A DNA stretch of 64,000 nucleotides, taken from the NCBI GenBank assembly GCA_007922225.1, contig ML679962.1, positions 32,161,563 to 32,225,562 on the forward strand, in the 5' to 3' direction. The notes under the pieces are model-generated. The model made no database searches. It saw only the letters and a list, made by a program, of their open reading frames with translations, and had not been told where the DNA came from. The stretch comes from Emydura subglobosa (lineage: Eukaryota > Chordata > Testudines > Chelidae). Below are positions 24,024 to 36,182 of the stretch, piece by piece. Every line of letters begins with the position of its first letter. The first letter of the stretch is position 1. The position numbers were made by a program, and so were the translations under genes.

Positions 24024-24864
24024 TGTCACAGTTCAGGGCATCGGCATCTGGGGCCCAAGAAGGGCTCCCACTTTGCCTCACTTGGGTGGTCTACCATCAC
24101 ACCAGGATATTTCCAGGCTGGCCAGCTCTTCGTGACCTCCCCAGGAAAAGACAGACTGCCTAAGCAGACCTGCGTCGCTTCTCTCCTCAGAGACAGTACA
24201 TGGGGTAATTGCCAGTGGTTACAAGTTACCACAAAGTTCTTTCAAATCGAGCATTTTTCTTGTTAAAGTGAGAGCATTACAGGGAAAAAACACATTCAAG
24301 ACAATAAAAGAACCAACAGGCGTGCTATTTAGCTTACCAGAGATCCCCCGCCCCCAGCTGGCAACAAGGGCTGTGGTTGGTGATTAGTGCATCAAACCCC
24401 ACACAAGACTTTCTCCTATGGTCAGCAGTTCATAATTTTTGCTCTTAGCTAGCCTTCCCCGCCTTCCCCCACCATGGCTCTGCTAGTCACGCTTTTAACC
24501 TGTTTGGGTCTTTCAAGCCCCCATGAATCAGCGAGACAATCAGTTTCTGCCCCAGGCACAGTGTCAAAAGGATGGATCTGAAGGTGGGTCACTTACATTC
24601 CCCTCCGCCCAAGTATTTCCTAGGAATCCCACAATTTTGTTTCTCCAGTGTAATTTTTCAAAGAGTCCTTTGAAGAGCATAACATTTCCTAGCGTTTACA
24701 TTAGGCATACCTTCTCCTTAAAGTGGTTACATGCAACACAGTAACACAAACAGTTGCATTTTTAATATAGTGAACTCTTAAATACTTAAACTCAATTCAA
24801 TAAAGTTAAACTTACTTAAATAAGGTTTAACAAGGTATTGCAGAATATTGTCATATGTGTCACA
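24024..24864. mobile_element. Unclassified 0.84-kb repeat, possible LTR
   Basis: The element begins TGTCACAGTTCAGGGC and ends CATATGTGTCACA, so it has TG...CA termini. It is flanked by GCCG (24020-24023) and GCCA (24865-24868), a possible 4-bp duplication with one mismatch. I remember the interior from a common turtle repeat: CAAGACAATAAAAGAACCAAC, CCAGAGATCCCCCGCCCCC, CATCAAACCCCACAC and TGCAACACAGTAACACAAAC. AATAAA occurs in both directions. Orientation and class (LTR or other) are unresolved; the overlapping short frames are shadows. Confidence 0.45.
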
Positions 24865-27800
24865 GCCAGCAATAACCGTAGGACTGCCAGGATGAAATTG
24901 AGTTAGAGGACAACAAATGTCAGGAAATCCATATCTACCTTACACAATGGTGGTTTTAATTTTAAAATGAGTTTAAGACAGAGGAAAGTTTTATATCCTA
25001 TTAGGAAATCAGTCTTCCAAAGTCTTTGATACTCCGCTTCCTTTTTCTTTTAACACATGCACAGAGCAGTTAAAAACACAATCCTACAAACACTTGAACT
25101 TGGATTTAACTTTGATCAGGAAAGTGGTCCCAACGACTTCAAAGGGGTCAGTCACATGAGTAAAGTTAAACTGGTGTGTAGTGTTTACAACACTACAAGT
25201 TTTCGCCAGAGTGGGCAAAAGTCCATTAGTAACTTGACAATATTGACATAAAATGTATTAATAACTTTAATACATTATCTATGTCGATGGAAATGTTGTT
25301 TACCTTTAAAAACATCTTGAACCACAGCTGAAAATTGTCATTGTGGAAAAATCCTATAGAATTTAATTGAGAAAGATAACATTATAGAATCTTTAAACCA
25401 AACTAACACTCTGCAGCATGCATATAAAATTCTCATTTAAATTCTACATGGTGTTAGAATATTTTCTATAGAATTCTTTTAGCTTCATCCCTCTTACGTT
25501 TTATAGGACTTTTGCACAAGGGTAATCTTTGGAAGCTCCCCAGTTTACTGACTCCTGCAACACATTTGCTATATCCATAACAAGGCAAGTGTATCTGCAA
25601 AATGGTTGATGGATGGATGGATGTGGATGATTGTGGCATGCAGCTTTTCCCAATATTGGTTTGGAGCATGCTGAGTTCTAACATAACATTTGACAGTTAA
25701 GTCCTCATTTCTACTGCTTCTCAAAAGGGCTGCGTAATGTAACTGCAGGGTAGATTTCAACCCAGCTTTTTAAATTGAATAGTATATTCCATATGCTCAA
25801 GGAATATAGGAATTCCTTGCCAGTGAACTCATTTTAACCATCCCCATAATATGTTTGCTTTCTGTTGGCCTTTTATACAGGGCTTCTTTATATGTATACC
25901 ATATTACATTAACTGAAGTTCTAGTATTGTCTCCCAATATCTTCAAATCATGAATGGCCAGATTTTACTAGCCATATTCATATTCATTATTACCTTCTTC
26001 TGGCCCTTATTCAGGAAGATACTTATGTGCGTGCCTAACTTGAAGCACATGAGTAGACAAATTGAACGGGACAACTCACATGCTTAAAATTAAGAACATG
26101 CTAAAATACCTTGCTGAATTGGGATCTCTGAGTATTCTCATTGAGAAAAGAAGCCTATTCATGGAGTAAAATCTACTTTACACAAGTAGGAGTGATAGAA
26201 TCCAGCCGGGGAACTGCAATTTCAGGCATTTGAATTTGATACGTTGTTTTTCAATACCAGTTGTGTGAGAAGTTAGCCATCCCAAAGGTCCCATAAGCAT
26301 CAGTGGATTAATTGAAGTGACCAATTCCTCACCAATATGAATAAGGGGTTCATGGTCTGGACCTAAGGCAATAAGGACGACAAATACAACAGCTGAAATT
26401 GTGGCCCCTGGAAGTCAAAGGCTAACTCCCACTGGTTTCCACAGAGCCAGGATTTCACCCAGTGTGTTACACAGAATATAAGTATATATTTAAAAACCAT
26501 GAGGTATGCTTCATAAATAAATAAGTCAGGAGATGAGCTTAAAAGTCACAAGATTTTAAAAAATAATAAATTTGGGGCTTTTCATTTACCAGCTGGTTTC
26601 TTAGTCCTTAGAGAGTTAGAAACTTACTTTTGTGGAGGAATGGTAACTTTGCTTCTGAGTCATTTGACTTCAGGAGCGAAGGCTTTTGAAAGAACACCAA
26701 ATACTTAAATATTGTATGTGAAACTTGCCATAAAGTTTGGAGCTAGCAATGCTGTGTTTGCATTACAAACCCTAGGTACTTCAGCAGAGGAGGAAAACTG
26801 TTTATTTCTGCAACCATTGTTGTTTCAGAACCCTAGGCTTGCTCAATAGACTTCTCCGTGAAATGAAACACCCCCAACCAAGTCAAGAAATAAAAGAGTG
26901 ATTCATGCTAATAAAAATTAATTCAACTTTCTTATACTGAATCACTATCAATACATAGTGTTGTGGCAGGAGGCAAAACTCATTAAAGATGCAAAATAAA
27001 CATAATATATATTTGACTGTATCCTCTTTATATACCTTTTTTGTTTTTAATTGCCACCTTCTTAACAGGTAACAATAAACATTGTCTCTTGAATAAACTA
27101 ATATGTCGTTGTGTTATCAAATCATCTATAAATACATCAAACCGCCCCTGCAAGAATACCACTGGAAAATTTTCAGATTGACTTCAATGTATTTCATATT
27201 TAGCTTAGCATAAACATATTTTCCATTTTACTTTTAAAATGTATTTTAACTTTAGACGCCTACAAGGAGGATTTGAAATATTGCAGTCAATCATGGCTGT
27301 ATCCTGAGTTTACATATTTTTGTAGCAATCCAGAGACTGTAAACTTGTTTTCTTTTTTTGACTCTGATACAGATCCTCTTTGGATGTTCTGCGGTAATGA
27401 AAATGAACAGTGAACCGCTGTGGTGGCAGTCCTTCAAATGTAAATAAGCTAGTTGATGGTATGGTCCACCTGATATCTAGCATGAACAGATTGTGGAAGG
27501 TGACCAAAAGAAAGGAAAGGGGCACAGAGGACAGAGAAGAAACTAGCTGGAGACCTTAATTAAAGAAACTAAACCATGCATTATAAAAAAATATGTTAAA
27601 GTGCCTGAAAAAAATGTGAAGATTGTTCCAGTAAAATCACTTCTGTGCTAAAATATATTAATCTCCCATACTAGAATTATATCATGCATCCTTTTATGTA
27701 AACAGCTATTTGCCTCTAAAATGTGCTGATTTAGCTCAAACTAAATAAAAAAATAACCACAAGCATTAAGATTCTCTCAAATGTAAAGCAGTGGTTAAGG

Positions 27801-28289
27801 GAGCACATTTGACCTATCATTTTTCCTTGTTAGCATCATGCAAGGCAGTGTAGACTAGTGAGGATGGCTGTAATTGCAAACTCCTTAAATATTCTATGCA
27901 GATCTATTTTTAAACATTCATATTTCAATCAATGGTGCAGAAGGAAGCTAGAGACGAAACACTCTATTCCAAATGAATTTGCATATTTGTGGCAGTAGTT
28001 TGATTCAAACCAATTAGACCACATAGTTATCTATGAAAAACATATGGCTGATGATAAAGCCTGCTTCTGTTTAAAATCTACAGGATTGCATTTGCATAGC
28101 AAGAAAAAAAAGTTGGAAGATATTATTCTCCGAGGACTAGGCAAACTGATTAGAAGAACTCCTCGGACCAGATCCTCAGCTGGTAAAGTCATGCTGAAGT
28201 GCTTTGCTGAACTGGGATGGGATTATTCACATGTTTAAAATTAAGCCTATGTATACATTTTTACTGAATCTAGGCCTTAATTTCTCTGC
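24865..28289. other. AT-rich spacer with weak foldback relics
   Basis: No gene. Relics of the 'CTGAATTGGGATC / AAGCACATGAGTAG / CACATGCTTAAAATTAAG' foldback family lie at about 25070-25170, 25995-26135 and 28150-28275. A (GGAT)n run lies at 25607-25627. The remaining frames are chance. Confidence 0.5.
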
Positions 28290-28470
28290 ACCTGAGTCCG
28301 CCACCTGCAAAATGTGGATAAAACTTCCTTTCTCTCACCCATTAACAGTCAGTCTATTTTGACTGTAAGCGTTTCAGGATAGGGACTGGCTATCACTTTG
28401 TGTTTGTACAGCGCCTAGCACAATCAGGCACTGATCTTGCCTGAGGCGTCTATGTTCCACCTGACACAAA
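28290..28470 (+). mobile_element. L2/SINE-type 3' tail
   Basis: CACCTGCAAAATGTGGATAA, then GACTGTAAGCGTTTCAGG, ATAGGGACTGGCTATCAC and TTTGTACAGCGCCTAGCAC follow the 3' region shared by L2-type LINEs and their SINEs. The usual form is TGTAAGCTC..GGGCAGGGACTGTCT...CAGCGCCTAGCACA. Diverged. Confidence 0.65.
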
Positions 28471-28499
28471 CAATACTGCCTGGGATGGTCATTTTTTTC

Positions 28500-28929
28500 A
28501 GATTCAGATTATCTGTAGCAGGTTCATGCAGGCCCCCCTGCTGATCAGGCTCCTCCGCACCCACAAACCACACCAAAACTTCAGCTTTATGCTTCCACCA
28601 GTGCTCTTTATTTACAACTTCTATCCCACCACCATCTACTAGTCTGTCTACTCTGGGCTACTAGCTCTTCCTTCCTGGGAGCTTTTCTAGTGCCTGGCCT
28701 CACAAGCCCCACAGCTGCTCCTCATTAACCCATTCTGTGCAGGGTTTACTCAGCCTTTTCCATTCCCTCTAATTAGGGCACCAGTACTATTTGAGCTCCA
28801 GGGTGCGGGCAGGCGCAAGCCCGCCCACAGCTGAAAGCTCCTTCCCGAGCCTAAGGGGAAGAGCCACTGAACTCGGACTCAATTAATTACGGGGGACAAC
28901 AAATGAAAAAACAGGTACAGGCATGAAGG
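28500..28929 (-). other. 3' UTR of the Tx1-like LINE or an abutting LTR-like segment
   Basis: Directly downstream of the LINE stop codon (lower coordinates on the minus strand). On the minus strand it has AATAAAGAGCACTGGTGG near 28600 and a purine-rich GGAAGGAGCTTTCAGCTGTG near 28840. I cannot tell whether this is the LINE 3' UTR or a separate LTR. Confidence 0.4.
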
Positions 28930-29480
28930 TCAAAGGGCTAAACGGAGGGAACCTGACGGGGACACCGAGCAGAGAACCCCAGACAGAGCCCACTGCCCCT
29001 CAAAGGTAGCCCAGGAGTCAGCAGACGCAGCCCAGAGGAACTCTACCTGGAGATGTGATCGGATGGAGGAATGGAAGGAGGCCCACAGTCGCAGAGCGCC
29101 TTCCTCAGCCAACCTCCTCTCCCTGGTGTTGTAGATGGCCGCCTTGGCCAAGGCAAGGAGGAAGTTGACGAGGAGGTCCCGCGACTTTGTGGGGCCATGG
29201 ATGGGATGTGCGTAGATGAGGTGGTGTGGGAAGAAATGCAGCCAGAACCTCAGAAGGAGGTTGTAGAGGAGCCGGAATAGGGGCTACATCCTGGCGCACT
29301 CCAGGCAGACATGCACCAGGGTCTTCCTCATGCCACAAAAGGGACAGTCTTTGGGACGGGAGGTGAACCACGCCAGGTACGTGCCCTTGCTCATGGCTCT
29401 GTGAAGGATTCACCAGCTGATATCCCCAGCGGGCTGTGGATTTAGGGCACCAGTGGCAGGGGGCTGAATCAGCCTGGTCT
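28930..29480 (-). pseudogene. C-terminal end of a Tx1/L1-like LINE ORF2
   Basis: Read on the minus strand, a near-continuous frame gives GTYLAWFTSRPKDCPFCGMR, then KTLVHVCLECARM. This is a CX2C...HX3C RT-associated zinc-binding motif. PLFRLLYNLLLRFWLHFF, GPTKSRDLLVNFLLALAKAA and IYNTRERRL follow, and the frame ends QWALSGVLCSVSP..SLRLAL before the stop at 28930-28932. Two in-frame stops (before ILHRAM and after ECARM) break it. This matches my memory of the C-terminus of Tx1-clade ORF2 proteins ('transposon TX1 149 kDa protein'). The RT and endonuclease are absent: a 5'-truncated dead copy. Confidence 0.75.
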
Positions 29481-29598
29481 CTCCCAGCACCCTATTACAT
29501 ATCTCTTTGAACTTATTCCCTTTATATGTTTTTGGTCAACATAAAATCCTTTCTCCTCTTAAATTCCTTATTCTGCAGTACAATCTATTGGTACAGGC

Positions 29599-29813
29599 CA
29601 GAGGCTTTTGAAACTTTTTAGGCTGTGTATCTCTTTCCAAACAATGTAGTCTAGACATACCCCCATATGAGATAGGGTCATAATATACCTATGATTAGAT
29701 TGTGAAGTCTTACTAAAATATGTTGTCCACCATTAAAGGATTTTTCTCGTGTAGTTGTTGACGAGAGCTTGTGTATCCCTAGGGGTATGCGTACCCCAGT
29801 TTGAAAACTCCTG
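29599..29813. mobile_element. Short hAT-like MITE
   Basis: The 215-bp element starts CAGAGGCTTTTGAAAC and ends GTTTGAAAACTCCTG, whose reverse complement is CAGGAGTTTTCAAAC. Flanks GTACAGGC and GTAGACCC agree at only 5 of 8 positions, so the target duplication is doubtful. Near the right end, GGGGTATGCGTACCCC is a near-perfect palindrome. Similar GGGGTATGC / TACCCC subterminal words occur in the MITE at 7291, so the two are probably related. Confidence 0.7.
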
Positions 29814-32800
29814 GTAGACCCTTTCAGCTATGTGGAGTCCCACTGCAATCTATGAAACCACTGAAGGAGTCCAACTTACTGGATTGTAGTGCAGGATTTA
29901 GAGAGTTTATCTGACATGTAAATGGGAAGAGAGTAATTCCTGGAAATGCCATCCTGGTGTTGTGGGTACTTCCAGAAGAGATGGGGAAAACAAAATACAT
30001 GACCCCTTTGGGTAGCTAAAGATTTAAATACATAAATATCTGGCTTGTTTTACACCATTAATCAATCAAGCAGCACCATGCTCACGTATAACATACCCAG
30101 TTCCATACGCAGTGTCTGGAATATTCATATTCTAAACACTTGTCCTCTTCTCATTCATACATTCAGTGCTGTTAGGCTTCTCTTTGCTTGGTTCTTTTAC
30201 TCTGAATGAGGCATTCACATGATTTGTAGGATGACATCATTTGCAAACAATGACATTAACTGCTGGCCAGAATCAATATCAATAAAAGAAAGAATGAGTC
30301 CCCCATCGTCCATTTGAAATTCAAGTTCAGCACTGTGTAAAGCTACAATATATGCTATTTTTTCTCCTCCCACACATTCCTCAGTGAATGTCATTTCACA
30401 GCAGATAAATTATTCCACAACTACTGAATCATGGAAAGCTGGGGACCTGACCATGGGTCAAAACAATACAATGTTTCTTTAAAATAAAAAAAAATCCCCC
30501 TATCAAAATTATGCCCATCTAGACAGTCACAGTTGAAAGTGAATATGAACTACTACAAGATTCTCTCATTGGTATTCCAGGCTAGAGGACAGCTGGAGCA
30601 AGAGCCCCAGCTAAATGTTATCCTAGTTGAACCCTGAACTAGTTTTGGTCCCTCCTGTAACTTTTTCTAAGGTTGTATAAATTAAACTCCATAGCAAGCA
30701 TAGCAGCAGAACGACGTTTAAAGATTATTAACACATTTAAACGACTTGGTTGTTTTAAAACTCAGAATGCTGGAGTCAATTAACAGTTGCAAAATTTCAG
30801 GTCAAAACAGGTCTCTCAAGGCTATTAATGAAAAAGGAAAGTCATAAAAACCTTCAAACCAGCCAACTCTTAAAAACTAGCAACAAATTGGATCAAAATA
30901 TCCAGTTGCTTGACTATTTATTTAAGACACTTTACTGAAAATATCCAGCTGAGCAAAAGAATTTTTGGCATTTGGTATTCTTTCTACTGATGAATAAACC
31001 TTAAAAGGCTTGGAGAAATAGGATCTGATACTGAAATCACTACTCATGTCAGCAGTTTAATGGGTCTAGTAACATAAATAAGAGTTTCAGGACCAGAGTT
31101 TTCATTTGGATAAGCAACCAAAGGTTTTAGGCTCCAGTTTTAACAAGGTACTTAAGCACATGAGTAGCACAATAAGTTCACTGGAATTGCCCACATGCTT
31201 AATTAGGCACCTGCTTAAGTGCCTTGCTGAATTGGATCTGGAAGTTTATTCAATGCTATCTAAACCTATTGGCTCTGAACATGGGATGTTCTGCAAGAAG
31301 AGCCTTATGCATTGTTGCTAAACGTCTAGTTCCAGTCCTGAGTGAAAACATATTTGAAAATTTTAAAAGTGAAGATGAGAAGCTACTGTTTTGACCTCTT
31401 GGTTCAAATTTTGGGTAAAAAAGTATGGCTTCCAAACTACCAACTGTTGCTGAAGATAAATAAACCAACAACTCAAATACTTTCTTCATGTCCAGGAATA
31501 TATTTGTGCCTATCAAACTCTTTCAGCCAATACTGTAAGCAACAGCATGTCAAAGGGATGGTAAAATAATCTTTCCCTACTTTTATTTTCATGTTATCCC
31601 CAACTGTAAATATCTCCCCTTACCTCCTTTTGCAATCTATCCAGAATCAACTCACCACAACCCAAACTTGGGAGAAAAGCTGATGCAGCATGTCGGATGG
31701 TCAAAAATTACAGGCTCAGATGACCCAAAATCAGAGCTGGTGAGGAATTTTCCAATCACATTTTTTTTTCCATTGGAAAATGCAATTGTCAAAACCAAAG
31801 CTGTTCCCAGGAAAAGATCGGTTTTGACAAGTCTCCCAATTCAATTTTTTTTTAAGTTTCAATATTGGACATTTTGACACTTTCTAAATGATTTTTTTGG
31901 GGGGGAGGGGAAGTTGGTTCAAAATAACTTTTGGTTCAGAAAGTTAGTTTATACTTTAAAAAAAAAATTAAAAATGTAACAGGTCAAAAATTAAAATAAT
32001 TCAAAATTATTAAAATGAAATGTTTCAATGGACTTAATCAGATTACTTATATATTTCAGATGATCAATTCATGACATTTGATATTTTTACTTTTGTCCTG
32101 AAGCAAGACAATTTTATGAAATCTCAAATTCTCCCAAGATGGGAAGACAGTTTCCCGCTCCTCTCTACCCAAAGTGACTGTTCCATTCCCATAACTTGAA
32201 TGAGAACCCAATATTCCCTTTGTTTTCCCTCTTCCAACAAAAGCCTGAGAATCTGATGATATAGAGGAGGCAGAGACAGGAACAATGTTTTTTATTATCA
32301 TTTATTTCTGCTCTCTCTATGGTATTCTTCTACTAACGCAACCATGTGAAACAACTACCGTGTAGTGTATTATGTAGATAGACCTGTGCCTGTTTGTGCC
32401 TGTGCCTGTTTCACACCAGCCAGATTTTTTAAAGGATGTGGGAGCTAGCATCCACAGATTTTTTCATGAGACGGCATGAACAATAACCTTCACTCTTAAC
32501 CTGATTAATCTTAATATTAATCTTAAATTGATTGTGGAGCCTGAGGACAGTTTAGAAACTTGGTGTATTCCAGTGAACTACTCTTACATTCTCTCTCTTG
32601 GCTCCAAATTCTTTATAGTTTCTGCAGCTAAAGGAGCAGTTATTTGGCCCAGTAATCCTGTAAGGTGACGAGCGGCCATGGGATGCATTATTTGACCTAT
32701 TCTTTTCATCAGGACAGAATGCGGCAAGCCCATGTATGGGTGCAGTGCAGGAAAAGGCAGGGAGATGAAGCACACACAAAGTCTTTGTTCTCTTTCATGG

Positions 32801-33055
32801 TTCTTCCAACTCCTGTTATGCTATATTACAATTGTGACCCATCCATGTCTAGGGTAGCCACCTGAAAATGCCAAGGTCAGGGCAGGCCGCAAAAGGAGAG
32901 CAGATTCTCCCAGCAGTGGTGTGACACTGAAGTAAGACTTTTCAACCAGCCACAAACAAACAATGCTTCTGATTCCCCACACTGGTTATCAAGAAGATAA
33001 AACAAAATATACCAGCCCCCTTTACTGCATTCACTGCTTTACTCTGGCTCTATAG
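29814..33055. other. AT-rich spacer with two repeat relics
   Basis: No gene. A clear relic of the foldback family lies at about 31125-31245 (AAGCACATGAGTAGCAC...CACATGCTTAATTAGGCACC...TGCCTTGCTGAATTGGATC). A copy of the 'GGGCTGG / GAAATTT' repeat starts near 31732 (AGAGCTGGTGAGGAATTTTCC) and runs to about 32290. Short A/T and G runs occur at 31760, 31860 and 31900. Frames of up to 86 codons have no signature. Confidence 0.5.
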
Positions 33056-33063
33056 CAAGGTGC

Positions 33064-33602
33064 TGTGACGTTCCTCGGAGCCAGGGCCCGAGGAAGGGTT
33101 GCGATGCCCCTGCTAGGCAGATCAGGACCCTGTAGGACAAATACCGCTGGAGTAGAGGGGTGGGGCCAGGACAGAAAGGGGAAGTACAAAAGGCCGGCCT
33201 AGCAGCTCAGTCAGGGAGAAGCTGTTGCTGGGGAAGGATGTACCGTCCCGAAGGCTATGGTCTGGGCCTGACTCAGGCCCTGTGGAGCAAACACGCCGCC
33301 AACTGGAGACTCCAAGGCCTGCCTGAGCCACCAGGCCCTAGTGAATTTGCCACCGATAGGGCCCTGGGCGGGGACGCGGTGGAGTTGGGTGGGCCTGCAT
33401 TCCCCTCCCCCCTTCCTTAGCCACCCTGGGAATGCTTGGCTCCTTTGAACCTGTCGCTGCAGAGGATACTGAGTATTGTGCCAGCCCCACTCTGCTTGAG
33501 GGCCGGGGGCTGCAGACTGCCTACCAACTCCGCCCCGCCTGGGAGCTGGGCGTTAAAGACTCTCAACCTGCTAGCTTCTTGTTGTGCCAGAGAACAAGGC
33601 GC
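33064..33602 (+). mobile_element. GC-rich LTR (TGTGAC type)
   Basis: A GC-rich island in AT-rich surroundings starts TGTGACGTTCCTCGGAGCC. It has a promoter-like AGTACAAAAGGCCGGCC at about 33184 followed by CAGCTCAGTCAGGGAGAAGC. That order matches the solo LTR at 47186 (TGTGAC..., ACTTAAAAGCC, CAGGAGCAGCTGG). I read it as a Ty3/Gypsy-like turtle LTR. It is followed at once by a partial second copy. The overlapping frames of 64-94 codons in several phases are by-products of GC-richness, not genes. Confidence 0.55.
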
Positions 33603-33690
33603 TGTGGCCTTCCTCGGAGCCTGGGCCTGAGGAAGGGTCTCGATGCCCCTGCTGGGCCCAGTCACCATCCTACAGGCTCCCAACCAGCCA
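33603..33690 (+). repeat. Partial second copy of the LTR start
   Basis: AACAAGGCGCTGTGGCCTTC then CTCGGAGCCTGGGCCTGAGG, AAGGGTCTCGATGCCCCTGC repeats 33056-33115 in the same orientation, with about one change in ten bases. Similarity fades after about 85 bp. Either a tandem LTR broken by deletion or an internal duplication. Confidence 0.7.
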
Positions 33691-36182
33691 TTAGGTCCAG
33701 TAAAGAGAGAAGTTAGTTAAAACTCTATGCTCTTGACCAAAAAGGTTCTCCAGGCCCCAAAGGGCCAGCCACAGTACCAAACCATTATAAGTTTGGATCT
33801 TACCCAAAATACCACGCTGCCAGCCAATCCTTTAGTAACTAGAACTAAAGGTTTATTATAAAAAGAAAGAAAGAAACTACAAGAGAAATGTTAAAGGATT
33901 AAAGCGATCAGATACATACAAATGATTTGAAGGTCCATATACATCAGGTTTTCCAGCAGAATTGTGGAGTTTGCAGCTAGTATAGTCCCTCTGGTGAACA
34001 TCCAGTATCTAAAACTTTCACTGATGTATTGTGCAAAATTTAAGAGCTAAAAATCATCTATTTGCATTTCTCTTCTGTAGACTCTGACTGCTTTCCTGAC
34101 CCTCTCATTACTCTGACTTTACCATCCCTGTTCTTGTCCAAAGGCAGAAGGCTTTAAGACATTTGGAGCTTAAACCGTGGGGACCCCATGTTCAAGGATA
34201 GCATGTTTCATAAGGCAGAAGCTATCCAGAGGCTGGTAGAAAACTTCTTAAATATAATAAGGGCTAAGCAAGAGCTTTTATTAGTTCAGCTGAGACTGTG
34301 CACAGAACAACTTAATAATTTTGATAAATATTTAATCAAGCAATATAATTTATACATAAAATAATTTTAAATATGTATGCAATAACACTAAGAGGCACCA
34401 ACTTAGTAAATTGGTTGAATATATACAGTGCTCCCAAATCATAAGAGTGAAGAATTTAATTATACTTTCATAATTTGTTAATAAGAAAGCTCTGCAGAGA
34501 AACTGAGGGGGAAATAGTTAGCAGAGTTGCTAAAGAATACTAGAAAGAAATTTGTCTCTCTCATATCCTAAACCTTAGAGGGATAATACTTATGTGCATT
34601 TTGTTTGTGTGTAGGTGTGCGCGCGCACACGTGTGTGCAGCAAAAGTGAACTTATTTGAAAGTAACACAGATAGGGACATATACCGTCCTTGCTCTGTAG
34701 AATTCCCAGAGGTCAATAGAAGTTAGAATGAGGGTAGGAAATGGCCCAAATCACTGCTGATGGTTGAATTGGAAGGATTTACTTTCACATTGTTAACCTC
34801 TTCTTTCAAGGGTTTATTACTTGGTTATAAAAATTCACTCCAGGGTGATACTTTCAAATGTAGCATAAAAGAGCTGAGACTATAAAATTAACTCTTTTAA
34901 ATGTTATGTGATTGCAAGAGAAAAATAAAATCAAAATAACCAGTCTCATGTAACTGATCACTTTTATGAAAAAAGGCCAACAATGGCTTGAATTTTGGCT
35001 TTAAACAAAGGTTACAGGAAACGACAACGTGCATTGTGCAATATTACACATTTGATGATGAGTGACCCTGGCCGTGCACATGTTGATAAAGCACTCTGCT
35101 CTCTCCCAAAATGCTTGGGCATAGTAATATCCAATACAAATATTCTAAAATGCAATAAAATAAAACAATAAAATGCAATCACAAAAAATACCTTTCTAAA
35201 ACTTCAAGCAAGCAGAAGAAATGGACACAGAACAGCATCAGAGAGAGAAAGGTAATAAATGTGATGCCAGCAGCACATTTGGACAACATGTTTTTGCAAT
35301 GTGTAAGTGGGAAAGGGAGGGGCTGAGAGATGTTGCGAGCTGGGTTAAATTATGACTATACTGAGTTGAAATCCGTCAAATAGTTGGCATCCAACCCCAT
35401 CAAAGAGATAGAAAGAAATACACACACCTGAAAGCTGGCGGTATGTTTCACATACCCAGGCCAAGTTAAAGTAATCTGCCCTTGCCCTTTTTTGGATCAT
35501 TTTATAATGTGATCTTAGGGCACCATGAACCCCTGGGGCATTTGTGTTTCATATCCTCCAGTGGCAGCAGCTGGTTAACTAGCAGACACAACAGTGTCAT
35601 CTATTGTTCCCTGATTCACTGCAAGGGATTTCCTTCAAGTGTGAGGTCCAGAACCCAAGGATCCTACCACAGTTATCCCTTGGTCAAGGAGTAATTTCTA
35701 CACATTAGGGTCCATCCATGCAAAGGAGAAGAGAGCCCCCTTCTGTTGGCCATCACCAACAGAAACTTGCACATTTAAGTCTTCTGTAATTTATAATAAG
35801 CAGAGCAAGAGGTGCTCTGCCCACCTACTGTATCTGATGACATGATGGCAAACATTGTATGGCAATGAAATCTTGTGGGTAACCTAGTGATTATTTCAAA
35901 ATATGGTATAATTGATTTCAACTAATTAGCATGTACTCAAAAGAGAAAAACGCAGGAATTTCAAAATAAAACACTGCATATGTATAATAACTAATACCAA
36001 TCAGGACTTTTACATGACATTCACCATTAGGGATGTAAAGAGATCAGTAAGGCGTAGGCAGAAGGTAGGAATAGACACAGCTTTCTTGGAGGTCCCTAGG
36101 GAGAAGATGAGAGAACAAACATGTGGCCAATGTTGTCATTTTGTTTAAGGTGCTCGCATATTACGATTATGAGTATAGTATA
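33691..36182. other. Spacer
   Basis: No gene. It contains the alternating purine-pyrimidine run listed separately at 34615. The short frames show no signature. Confidence 0.55.
34615..34639. repeat. Alternating purine-pyrimidine run with 16-bp palindrome
   Basis: Twenty-five bases alternate purine and pyrimidine without a break. The first 16 (GTGTGCGCGCGCACAC) are a perfect palindrome. Such tracts can adopt Z-DNA or cruciform structure under negative supercoiling. Confidence 0.9.

Noticed and set aside
24024..24864. hAT element based on TGTCACAG at both ends
   Set aside because: The ends are direct, not inverted, and no 8-bp duplication flanks them.
29105..29413. 102-codon minus-strand frame
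   Set aside because: This is the wrong frame. The LINE ORF2 C-terminus is readable in another minus-strand phase across the same bases.
33122..33716. Five overlapping frames of 64-94 codons
   Set aside because: All lie in the GC-rich LTR and use several phases on both strands; none has a domain.
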